Source of the DNA: Candidatus Sericytochromatia bacterium
Lineage (GTDB): Bacteria; Cyanobacteriota; Sericytochromatia; JACMPN01
Direction of reading: 5' to 3'
DNA: 5,866 nt
Assembly (NCBI GenBank): GCA_014377495.1
Contig: JACMPN010000304.1
Location: 1 to 5,866, forward strand
Of this stretch, positions 1 through 5,832 are shown one piece after another (the first letter of the stretch is position 1; every line of letters starts with the position of its first letter). The notes beneath the pieces were generated by a model. The model did no database searches. It saw only the letters and a list, made by a program, of their open reading frames with translations, and was not told the DNA's origin. Made by a program: the position numbers and the translations under genes.

Positions 1-495
1 CGACCCCGTTTTGTTGGCCCGAAAGGACGTGAGAATGGCCTTGGCTGCCATTGGCGGGATCTGGGTCGCCTCGCAGGCCTCGAACACCAGTAAGGAGGCA
101 GACAGATTGCTGAACGGATCGATCGGTTGCTCACTACCGGACGAAGGACGCATAGTTTTGGCGAGATCGCCCACATTGACCGTGAGACTGTCGTCGCCGC
201 AGGTGACCCTGAGCAATGGGCCCAGCCGACGGATCTCCGTCGCCGGATGATTGGCATGTGCCGTGAAAAAGGCGATCATTGCCCCCTGCGTGGCGGGCGC
301 TCCCAGATCAAAACGGAGACCGACAGCACTCTCCGACAGGCTATGGAGTTGCGAGACGTCCACATGCTCTTCCGGATCGACGAAACCGCCTTCCGGCAGC
401 ATGTGTGGGCCACTGGCCGACGCTGATGCCGGGCCTGGGGGCAGCGGATGGAAGACCAGATCAGCCAGGGTGGGCATCGCTCGTGTATCGATCAT
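1..495 (-). CDS. Hypothetical protein, N-terminal 165 residues (3' end outside the window)
   Basis: The frame stays open from an ATG at 495 to the window edge, so the gene is partial at its C-terminus. An AAAGG ribosome site (504-508) stands 8 bases before this ATG, and a promoter lies further upstream, which together favour this start over the internal ATG at 477. The visible protein begins MIDTRAMPTLADLVF. It has a low-complexity Pro/Ala/Ser stretch at residues 18-30, then a mixed alpha/beta-looking region (for example GAMIAFFTAHANHPATEIRRL at about 71-91 and LLRVTCGDDSLTVNVGDL at 94-111). There is no signal peptide and no clear membrane helix, so it is probably cytoplasmic. I do not recognise the family. 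Third codon positions are GC-rich, as in the neighbouring genes, which supports real coding. It is read in the same direction as the membrane protein gene upstream (112 bases between them), but the promoter in that gap suggests separate transcription. Confidence 0.72.
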   Translation of the reverse strand, partial: MIDTRAMPTLADLVFHPLPPGPASASASGPHMLPEGGFVDPEEHVDVSQLHSLSESAVGLRFDLGAPATQGAMIAFFTAHANHPATEIRRLGPLLRVTCGDDSLTVNVGDLAKTMRPSSGSEQPIDPFSNLSASLLVFEACEATQIPPMAAKAILTSFRANKTGS

Positions 496-534
496 TTAGT
501 CAGCCTTTCGAGTGCCTTTCGGCGTCATTTATGA

Positions 535-564
535 ATAATACGAGAGCCTTCCGACGGATAACAA
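535..564 (-). promoter_or_regulatory. Sigma70-like promoter for the minus-strand gene starting at 495
   Basis: Read on the minus strand, TTGTTA (559-564, four of six matches to TTGACA) is followed after 18 bases by TATTAT (535-540, five of six matches to TATAAT). Transcription would start near 528, leaving a leader of about 30 bases that contains the AAAGG ribosome site. The AT-rich patch stands out against the GC-rich surroundings and lies in a gap between genes, upstream of a good start codon. No operator-like inverted repeat is evident next to it. Confidence 0.55.
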
Positions 565-607
565 CCGCTTGCTTTCGAGGGTGGTGGGAGGACCGTGCCC
601 CAGCCCG

Positions 608-1327
608 TCAGCTGGCGGGTGGCAGGATCGCCTTGACGTAGCGACGCCAGCCGAACCAGAGGGCGGCGATCGTCAGCAGTTCGCCCGTGATGACCAGCCC
701 GTCGATCCACGCCCGGCGGCGGGTGCTGTAGAGGGATTTGGCATCCGTGAGAACCATTCGGGTCAGCCCATAGGCGTCGCCTCCGTAGTGGAGGGCGGAT
801 TCATCGGCGAAATACGCCAGCTTGCCATCCCGTATGTCCGTGAGAAAACAGGTCGGGGCCGCGATCCGGCGCCCGTAGACACAGGGACCGTTTATCCCGA
901 TCCGGGTGACACCGGGGATCGTGTAGGACTGGGTGGCCGTATGGACTGAGACACTGGTCCCCGTGGCATCGATGACGAGACTGACGCCGGGACTGACTTC
1001 CACGGCGCCCGCCGCCTGCCCGACCGGCGCCACATGGCGCCATTCGCAATAGGCAACATAACCAAAGCCGGCGCTGATCACCAGCCCCAGCACCGTCACC
1101 GGCCAGGCGGCACAGGCGACCACCGTCGGCCAGCGATGCCAAGCCGCAACGTGGTCGGTACGCCCGGCCAACCGGGCGGCGGAGGCGAGGGCGACCAGGC
1201 CGAGGACGACAGTGAGTACGAGGAACAGGAACAGGCCGATGAGTGGCCAGAAAAGACTGACGAGCAGCCCGCTCCAGGTCTGTTCCACTGGGGCGTAGCC
1301 AAAAAGACCGATCAGTTTGCCAAGCAA
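608..1327 (-). CDS. Membrane protein of unknown function with three predicted helices (TTG start)
   Basis: This 239-residue protein has two long hydrophobic segments near the N-terminus (about residues 19-52 and 66-92) and a third close to the C-terminus (about 207-226). The segment between them (about 95-205) is polar and includes a strand-rich stretch (VSPGVSLVIDATGTSVSVHTATQSYTI, about 111-137). The layout suggests an inner-membrane protein with a soluble domain of about 110 residues; the side of the membrane is not determined. Cysteines occur in GPCVYG and APTCFL within the soluble part, about 11 residues apart, so a disulphide is possible if the domain is extracytoplasmic. The start is TTG: an in-frame stop lies about 45 bases upstream, no ATG or GTG occurs between that stop and the TTG, and AAGGGG (1336-1341) sits 8 bases before it. 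I recognise no family. It may be co-transcribed with the coding fragment at 1436-1630. Confidence 0.75.
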   Translation of the reverse strand: MLGKLIGLFGYAPVEQTWSGLLVSLFWPLIGLFLFLVLTVVLGLVALASAARLAGRTDHVAAWHRWPTVVACAAWPVTVLGLVISAGFGYVAYCEWRHVAPVGQAAGAVEVSPGVSLVIDATGTSVSVHTATQSYTIPGVTRIGINGPCVYGRRIAAPTCFLTDIRDGKLAYFADESALHYGGDAYGLTRMVLTDAKSLYSTRRRAWIDGLVITGELLTIAALWFGWRRYVKAILPPAS

Positions 1328-1690
1328 AAACGGTTCCCCTTCGTCACGATCACAGGCGTGTTTGTCCCATCATCGCTGCCGCCGGGCGTAATCACCAGGG
1401 GCGCACCCCGTCCGGGGCCAGGTCCCGGCAACCGCTCAGCGCTTCGGCCCGGTCAGGGGCATGACGCAGTACCCCTGTTTGCCGGGTTGGCCGAACGCCG
1501 TCAGCGCCAGGGTCCTGGGCGCCATGTAGGCCTTGAGGGCTCTTTCGCTGCCCAGGCGGATCGTCCGGTTCGAGCCGGGGTCGGCACCACCGGGCCAAAG
1601 GTCGAACCTTCGGCAAAATCTAATCCAATGTTAAGAAGCCTTTCAGTCGCTTTGTCCGATAAGACGCTTGGGACCGGGAGAGGGATGACA
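1328..1690. other. 363-base stretch between divergent genes
   Basis: This stretch separates the minus-strand membrane protein gene from the plus-strand gene at 1691. It holds the coding fragment at 1436-1630 (minus strand). It also has an AT-richer island at about 1612-1670, where the promoters of both directions would be expected; I found no -35/-10 pair there that I would defend. The part at 1397-1430 is very GC-rich with short self-complementary runs (GGGG/CCCC and CCGGG/CCCGG). These could fold but lack a T-tract, so they are not called a terminator. Confidence 0.5.
1436..1630 (-). pseudogene. Coding remnant (65 codons) or small gene; 29-residue version starts at 1525
   Basis: After an in-frame TAA (1631-1633, minus strand) a frame stays open for 64 codons to a TGA at 1436-1438. 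It reads ...GSNRTIRLGSERALKAYMAP and ends MPLTGPKR. From about codon 10 on, the third positions are almost all G or C, as in the convincing genes of this window; the other minus frame, open over 1392-1616, lacks this bias. No ATG, GTG or TTG occurs in the first 35 codons, so the stretch looks like the 3' end of a gene whose 5' part is gone. Alternatively a 29-residue protein starts at the ATG at 1525, preceded by AAGG about 5-6 bases upstream, or translation starts at a rare codon. It points the same way as the membrane protein gene, whose TTG lies 108 bases beyond its stop. The family is not recognised. Confidence 0.4.
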
Positions 1691-2350
1691 ATGCCAATTC
1701 ACACAGTCGCCAGCCAGCCAAGCCTGCGTCCGTTGGACCGCACTGCGACGCCGGCAGCCAGCGCGAAAAAGGCCCCGATCATCAACGACGTCTCCGGGAG
1801 CGCCCGTATCGCCCTGGACGTCCTCCTGCCGATCGGCACGAGCATCGTTGCCGACCAACTGTTGAAGTCCTCGCTGAAGAGCGGCAAGGCACAGGCGATC
1901 GTCATCTCCTTCGTCGGGACCGCCGTGGCACAGGCCTTTGCCGAAGGCGCCGTCCAGGTCGTCAAAAACAAGCTCGATGGCCAGATTTGGGACCACCGGG
2001 TGGGCATCCGGGCCCTGCGTGGGGCCCAGGGCGGGCTGTTCATCGCCGCCGGCAATCTCGTCGGTCCGGCGATCCAGGGCAAAGTCGCCGCCCGTTTCAA
2101 CACGTTGAACCCGATCCTGCTCGTCGGGGTCTCCAACGCCACGGCGGCAGTGGCCGGCACGGCCGCCCGGCTGGCCGCCGATCCCGACACCTGGAACAAG
2201 GGTGCCGTCGCAGGCGTCAAACGGATCGGGATCACCAGCGGCATCAGTGGCGGCACGGCAATGATCGCCGGCTCCGGCATCAAGGCCCTCGGGCTGATCC
2301 CCGCCGTCAAACGGGTCTTCAACCACCTGCCCTACCCCTTCAGCGGCTAG
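1691..2350 (+). CDS. Gly/Ala-rich hydrophobic-segment protein of unknown function (219 aa)
   Basis: The protein begins MPIHTVASQPSLRPLDRTAT and has a polar N-terminal tail of about 35 residues. A series of hydrophobic, small-residue-rich segments follows: about 39-57, 68-91, 114-130, 140-163 and 178-206. Several have spaced glycines (GITSGISGGTAMIAGSGIKA), as in glycine-zipper helices that pack closely or insert in membranes. There is no classical signal peptide. The charged residues between the segments are mostly Lys and Arg. I do not recognise the family; a membrane-associated or helical-bundle protein is an inference only. Two starts compete: ATG at 1685 and ATG at 1691. The purine run GGGAGAGGG (1676-1684) is too close to the first and well placed for the second, so 1691 is chosen; the difference is two residues. 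An ATG at 1628 is in frame but has no ribosome site. The gene is divergent from the minus-strand genes. Confidence 0.75.
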   Translation: MPIHTVASQPSLRPLDRTATPAASAKKAPIINDVSGSARIALDVLLPIGTSIVADQLLKSSLKSGKAQAIVISFVGTAVAQAFAEGAVQVVKNKLDGQIWDHRVGIRALRGAQGGLFIAAGNLVGPAIQGKVAARFNTLNPILLVGVSNATAAVAGTAARLAADPDTWNKGAVAGVKRIGITSGISGGTAMIAGSGIKALGLIPAVKRVFNHLPYPFSG

Positions 2351-2528
2351 TCCGGACCCGATCGGGCCACGTCTCATCTCCCGATGACGTCCTGGCAACC
2401 TCCTGCGCACAATCGGGTCCCGGCCCTTGCAAAGTGCGACTTTTGGCCTGCTGCCACCTGGCTTTCCGGCATGGGACGGCGGTTCTCAGGCGACTCTCAC
2501 ACTCATCGGGTATCGTCATCGGGACTAA

Positions 2529-2548
2529 CCGACACACGGACGTGTCGG
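2529..2548 (+). promoter_or_regulatory. Perfect 7-bp inverted repeat upstream of the small acidic protein gene
   Basis: CCGACAC (2529-2535) and GTGTCGG (2542-2548) are exact reverse complements around a 6-base spacer. The repeat ends 23 bases before the ribosome site of the gene at 2584. An overlapping second stem, CGGCG (2546-2550) with CGCCG (2559-2563), would exclude the first in RNA. It could be a leader hairpin or an operator. In GC-rich DNA such a repeat can arise by chance, so the role is open. Confidence 0.3.
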
Positions 2549-2583
2549 CGCGCAGCACCGCCGATGGACCCAAGGAGCCGCCC

Positions 2584-2817
2584 ATGTTCGACGACCTGCG
2601 GAACGACGTCACCCCGGCAGCGGGGATCGAAGATACGGCCGAACCTGGCGACATCGACGGGCTGACCACCTCGACCGGCCCTCGGCCAGATGAACCGGCT
2701 GCCGGCGAGACGGGCCGGAGCACCAGCGCCGACGCCAAAGCGGTCTTCACCCTTTGGGCGTACATGAACCCGGACGTCGTCACCAGCGACGTTGCCACGC
2801 CATCGTCGAACGGTTGA
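2584..2817 (+). CDS. Small acidic protein of unknown function (77 aa)
   Basis: The start is well supported: AAGGAG (2572-2577) lies 6 bases before the ATG at 2584, the strongest ribosome site in the window. The product is 77 residues with 14 Asp/Glu against 4 Lys/Arg, so it is strongly acidic. It has no signal peptide or membrane helix. Residues 1-50 are rich in Asp, Glu, Gly, Pro and Thr and look disordered. Residues 51-68 (DAKAVFTLWAYMNPDVVT, starting at D50) hold nearly all the aromatic residues and may form the only ordered or binding segment. The frame remains open upstream through the preceding gap, but no better start is seen there. It lies between the Gly/Ala-rich gene (233 bases away) and the repeat protein gene (99 bases away), on the same strand. 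The family is not recognised; a small regulatory or precursor peptide cannot be excluded. Confidence 0.55.
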   Translation: MFDDLRNDVTPAAGIEDTAEPGDIDGLTTSTGPRPDEPAAGETGRSTSADAKAVFTLWAYMNPDVVTSDVATPSSNG

Positions 2818-2916
2818 GCGCCGACTGCGGGCCGTGTTCCGTCACACCTCCCACGATAGAGTTGGCCCCCCACACCCGCATCACATCCCCCCATCACAGC
2901 CCACAAGAGGATTTCA

Positions 2917-3441
2917 ATGCAGCGCATGTTTGCTTTCCTGGTCGCCGGCCTCGTCACCCTCGCCGGCACGGCGCCCGTCCATGCGGCGCCCAAGCCGACA
3001 CTCACCCCGTCGCCCGCAGCCTCGGCCGTGCCACCCGGCCGTGCGCCGTCCGGCCGTTTCACTGCAGCCCCGGCCAAAGCGCCTGCCGCCAAACCGACCG
3101 TGAAACCGACCGCCAAGCCCACGGCGAAACCGACCGCCAAGCCGACGGCGAAACCGACGGCCAAGCCGACGGCGAAACCGACGGCCAAGCCCACGGTGAA
3201 ACCGACCGCCAAGCCGACGGCCCGTCCCGCTGCCGCCAAGCCAATTGTCCGTTCCACCGCAGCGGCCAAGCCATCCGCCAAGCCGGGCGCCGCGAACGGG
3301 AAAGTCTGGGTCAACACAGACAGCGGCGTCTACCATGTGCCCGGTGGCCGTTGGTATGGCAAGACCGACAAGGGCGCCTACATGACCGAGGCGGAAGCCA
3401 AGGCCAAAGGACACCGTGCCGCAGGTGCAGCCGGCAAATAA
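2917..3441 (+). CDS. Exported Lys-Pro-Thr-Ala repeat protein with a VWVNTDSGVYH-type C-terminal module
   Basis: This 174-residue protein has three parts. Residues 1-23 form a Sec signal peptide: basic MQR, hydrophobic core FAFLVAGLVTLAGTA, and a likely cleavage after the second Ala of the VHA/APK junction. Residues 24-126 are Pro/Ala/Lys/Thr-rich and disordered, with eleven tetrapeptides KPTA or KPTV at 59-102. Residues 128-169 form a compact module (VWVNTDSGVYHVPGGRWYGK, then YMTEAEAKAKGHRA). That pattern recurs at the C-terminus of many small bacterial proteins of unknown role; this statement rests on memory of the motif, not a search. The basic repeat resembles the tails of histone H1-like proteins, but the signal peptide argues for export, where a Lys/Pro-rich stretch could span or bind the cell wall or anionic polymers. 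AAGAGG (2905-2910) lies 6 bases before the ATG. An intrinsic terminator follows 15 bases after the stop. Confidence 0.85.
   Translation: MQRMFAFLVAGLVTLAGTAPVHAAPKPTLTPSPAASAVPPGRAPSGRFTAAPAKAPAAKPTVKPTAKPTAKPTAKPTAKPTAKPTAKPTAKPTVKPTAKPTARPAAAKPIVRSTAAAKPSAKPGAANGKVWVNTDSGVYHVPGGRWYGKTDKGAYMTEAEAKAKGHRAAGAAGK
3091..3222 (+). repeat. Tandem repeat of 12 bp (11 copies) with a 24-bp higher-order unit
   Basis: Eleven in-frame 12-base copies encode KPTA or KPTV. Codon use alternates between copies: one type is AAA-CCG-ACS-GCC, the next AAG-CCS-ACG-GYG. From 3103 on, the array is therefore five copies of a 24-base unit (3103, 3127, 3151, 3175, 3199) after one 12-base half-unit at 3091. The alternation indicates that the array last grew by duplication of pairs. 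Because the period is a multiple of three, several frames on both strands stay open across it. Confidence 0.92.
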
Positions 3442-3456
3442 CCCGCACGGTCCGTG

Positions 3457-3495
3457 AAAGGCCGTCGCCTGATGCACTCAGGCGGCGGCCTTTTT
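3457..3495 (+). terminator. Intrinsic terminator after the repeat protein gene
   Basis: The left arm AAAGGCCGTCGCCTGA (3457-3472) pairs with TCAGGCGGCGGCCTTT (3478-3493) over 16 positions with a single G-T pair, around the 5-base loop TGCAC. The run of five T (3491-3495) follows the GC-rich stem. It begins 15 bases after the TAA at 3439-3441. It should stop transcription from the 2917 gene before the peptidase gene. On the minus strand only three T follow the stem, so it is weaker in that direction. Confidence 0.9.
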
Positions 3496-3503
3496 GCCGT
3501 TTG

Positions 3504-3620
3504 GGCCCGGGCGAGCAGGACGGCACGATCCGGGTCGAGCCCGCCCCGGGCGACGGGCTGACTTTTTCCGTCTGCCTGCCCGTGACCGAGTCCAGGACGG
3601 CGGCCATCCCGGGCGACTAG
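3504..3620 (+). pseudogene. C-terminal remnant of a sensor histidine kinase ATPase domain
   Basis: In the frame that ends at the TAG at 3618-3620 the DNA reads GPGEQDGTIRVEPAPGDG followed by LTFSVCLPVTES. This matches the end of the HATPase_c fold of sensor histidine kinases, typically (H)GG-x-I-x-V-x-S-x-PG-x-G-T-x-F-x-V-x-LP: GTI, V, PG-G, TFSV and LPV all fall at the expected spacing. Third codon positions are GC-rich, as in real genes here. There is no start codon or ribosome site, and the sequence immediately upstream is the terminator stem of the preceding gene, so the catalytic N, G1 and dimerisation parts are absent. It looks like the 3' end of a kinase gene left by deletion or by insertion of the neighbouring segment. 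The match is short (about 30 residues), so chance or another family ending similarly cannot be excluded. Confidence 0.5.
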
Positions 3621-3717
3621 CGGTCCTGCGACCTGCTTTTGTATGCTGCACCTGACCGAGCGCTATCCCAATCCCGTCGCTGCGGCCCGTTGCCCCAGTT
3701 TCAGAAAGGCCGTTTGC

Positions 3718-5832
3718 ATGCCGCGTCTCCCCCGCCTCGCGTTGTCGTTGCCTGCCCGTCGGCGGATCCTGCCTCTGATCGCCAGTCTGGCCCTCACGGT
3801 CAGCTGCACGATAACCCTCCCCACGGGTTCCGGCGCCAAGACGGGCGGTAGCCAGAGCGCAGGCGGCATACACAGCGCGGGCGTCGTCGCCACTGGGCCC
3901 CCGGCACAGGCTTCCTCGGGCGGCTCCGGCAGCAGTGCCGTAACCCCGGCCAACGGCCGGACGCTCCTGGCGATCTACCTGATCGGCAGTGATCTTGAAG
4001 ACGACATCGCCCCGCGCGATCAGAAGGCTGACGAAGCGGAGTCGGGCACGATCAGCACAGCCGGGGCCGGCTCCGACGATTTGCGGGAAATCCTGGAAGG
4101 CTACAACAACCTCTCCGAGGCCGAAAAAGCCAACACCGACGTGCTGATCGCCATGGGCGGCGCCCGCAAGGCGGGCTGGAAGGGCGTCAAATACCTGGAC
4201 ATCCAGACGTTGCAGGCCGACGCCAAGGACGACTATTTCGGCAATGACGGGCCCTTCCTTGCGAACGACCCGACCGCCGACATGGGTGATGCCAAGACCT
4301 TCCAGACCTTCCTCGAAAAGGTGCAGGCCCGTGCGGCCGGACAGGGCAAGGTCTACGTCGACCTGTGGGATCACGGCGGCTCGTATCTGGGCCTCGGACC
4401 TGACACGAACTCGGGCAAGAAACTGTCGCTGGCCGAGATGAAAGAGGCCCTGACGGCGACCAACTTCAAAGCGGACATCATCGGGTTCGACGCCTGCCTG
4501 ATGGCGAGCCTGGAAGTGGCGATGGCCGTGAAGGACCATTTTGCCTACATGGTCGCCTCCGAAGAAACCGAGCCTGGCCACGGCTGGGACTACACGCCGA
4601 TCCTGGAGATGATGGGCAAGGTCCCGACCGCCACGGCCGTCGATCTGGGCAAACTGGTGGTCGACACCTTCATCGACAGCCCCCGCCATGCCACGACGAA
4701 CGGTCGCACGTTGTCCATCATCGACCTGTCCAAGGTCGATGCCGTCGCCCGCAGCGTCGACAGGCTGGCCAGCACGTTCACCAGTGCGCTGAATGACGTC
4801 TACGCCGGGATCCTCACGGCCGCGAGCCAGTCCCAGACCTACGGCGCCCACGGCAAGGGCGGCACGGAGTATGCCCTCGACCTGGCCCATTTTGCCAGCT
4901 CGGTCAAAATGAACCAGCCGACGACCGCCACCAGTGCCGACTCGGTGATGGCCGCCGTGACCGATGCCGTCGTCTACACCCGTGAAAACGGGGACAAGCC
5001 CAACTCCAAGGGCATGTCGATCTACTCGGTCGCCAACCTCAAGTATTACGATTACCAGCTGTACAAGGCCGACAATGCCGCTTCGCCCGGCTGGCTCCGC
5101 TTCGTCGACGCCTTCATGTCCAAGGGCAAGGCCGACACATCGGCGCCGGTCATCTCAGATGAGACACCGGCCGCCTCGGCCTCCACCGCCAGTCTGCACA
5201 CATTGGCCGACGGCGCCCGCGAGGTTTCGATGACGATTTCGGACGACAACGGCCTGAAAGACGTCGTCGAGGTCCACACCGTCAAGACCGGCACCGCCGG
5301 CAACACGTACCGGATCGTCTCGACGGAACGGCAGGATGCCGATACGCAGGGTGGCCGGCAGTACTCCCTGAAGCGGTGGAACGGCCAGGCCCTCCACCTC
5401 TCGGACGGCTCCGGCCACAAGGTGATGGTCCCGGTGTCCTTTGACAGCCTGGCGGGCAACGGGTCCGTCATCTACACGGCGGATGCTATCTGGAACGGTC
5501 AGGATGTCACCCTGTTCCTGGAATGGGATGCCGCGACCGGGCGGGTAAACGACCAATGGCTGGTACCCTACAACGATAGCGACGCAAACAAGGACTCGAC
5601 CATCCAGAAAGAGCAGTTTGCCCTCGAAGCGGGTGACAAACTCTCGTTCTACTGCGAGACGGTCAATACGGACACCGATGTGGCAGCCTACGAAGTCAGT
5701 GCCATGACCACCGTCACGTCAGGCATTTCGTGGGGCATGGCGCCTTTGACGGGTGAGAAATACTACTTCCTCGTCGCCGAAGACCTGAAGGGCAACCAAC
5801 AGAACTCCAGCGTCCACACCGTAGGGAACTGA
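3718..5832 (+). CDS. Predicted lipoprotein, clostripain-family (C11) cysteine peptidase
   Basis: The 704-residue product starts at 3718: AAAGG (3705-3709) lies 8 bases upstream, and the first 30 residues form a lipoprotein signal (basic PARRR, core ILPLIASLALTVS, Cys30). The frame is open back to 3643, but that would bury the signal. Residues 31-80 are a Gly/Ser/Ala linker. Residues 82-470 show the order of C11 landmarks: AIYLIGSDLEDD (85-96), DLREILEGYNN (121-131), DMGDAKTFQTFL (188-199), the catalytic His in LWDHGGS (His219), the catalytic Cys in IIGFDACLMASLEVA (Cys260) and VASEETEPGHGWDY (279-292). Family members cut after Arg or Lys, and many activate by self-cleavage; the cleavage site here is not evident. 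Residues 476-704 look beta-rich and unrelated to the catalytic core, with the only other cysteine at 646. It is probably anchored at the cell envelope and acts on extracytoplasmic proteins. The preceding terminator implies its own promoter within 3496-3717, which I could not locate. Confidence 0.9.
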   Translation: MPRLPRLALSLPARRRILPLIASLALTVSCTITLPTGSGAKTGGSQSAGGIHSAGVVATGPPAQASSGGSGSSAVTPANGRTLLAIYLIGSDLEDDIAPRDQKADEAESGTISTAGAGSDDLREILEGYNNLSEAEKANTDVLIAMGGARKAGWKGVKYLDIQTLQADAKDDYFGNDGPFLANDPTADMGDAKTFQTFLEKVQARAAGQGKVYVDLWDHGGSYLGLGPDTNSGKKLSLAEMKEALTATNFKADIIGFDACLMASLEVAMAVKDHFAYMVASEETEPGHGWDYTPILEMMGKVPTATAVDLGKLVVDTFIDSPRHATTNGRTLSIIDLSKVDAVARSVDRLASTFTSALNDVYAGILTAASQSQTYGAHGKGGTEYALDLAHFASSVKMNQPTTATSADSVMAAVTDAVVYTRENGDKPNSKGMSIYSVANLKYYDYQLYKADNAASPGWLRFVDAFMSKGKADTSAPVISDETPAASASTASLHTLADGAREVSMTISDDNGLKDVVEVHTVKTGTAGNTYRIVSTERQDADTQGGRQYSLKRWNGQALHLSDGSGHKVMVPVSFDSLAGNGSVIYTADAIWNGQDVTLFLEWDAATGRVNDQWLVPYNDSDANKDSTIQKEQFALEAGDKLSFYCETVNTDTDVAAYEVSAMTTVTSGISWGMAPLTGEKYYFLVAEDLKGNQQNSSVHTVGN

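Noticed and set aside
496..528. Ten-codon leader frame (MTPKGTRKAD) ending directly before the ATG at 495
   Set aside because: The predicted transcription start falls at or next to its ATG, leaving no ribosome site, and the sequence has no attenuation-type codon run.
600..615. CCAGC/GCTGG stem around the stop codon of the membrane protein gene
   Set aside because: It is only five base pairs and has no T-tract on the minus strand, so it is not a convincing terminator.
1034..1690. Plus-strand open frame extending the 1691 gene upstream by over 200 codons
   Set aside because: It runs opposite the membrane protein gene, is low-complexity, and lacks a ribosome site, whereas the ATG at 1691 has one.
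2351..2583. Open plus-strand frames in the gap after the 219-residue gene
   Set aside because: The translations are rich in Arg, Ser and Cys with no coding bias at third positions, and no start has a ribosome site.
3091..3222. Regular array that might be read as a CRISPR or a DNA-binding iteron set
   Set aside because: The units abut without spacers, code in frame for KPTA/KPTV and lie inside a gene with signal peptide and ribosome site.
2340..3317. Minus-strand frame rich in GLAVGFAV repeats (325 codons)
   Set aside because: The repeats are only the antisense reading of the KPTA array, which stays open in several frames because its period is a multiple of three. It also overlaps two supported plus-strand genes.
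3643..3717. Upstream ATG giving a peptidase longer by 25 residues
   Set aside because: It has no clear ribosome site and would place the signal peptide internally; the ATG at 3718 has AAAGG at the right distance.
3478..4890. Long open frame on the minus strand opposite the peptidase gene (470 codons)
   Set aside because: It overlaps the catalytic half of a well-supported C11 gene. Long antisense frames are expected opposite GC-rich genes, and its translation shows no domain-like order.
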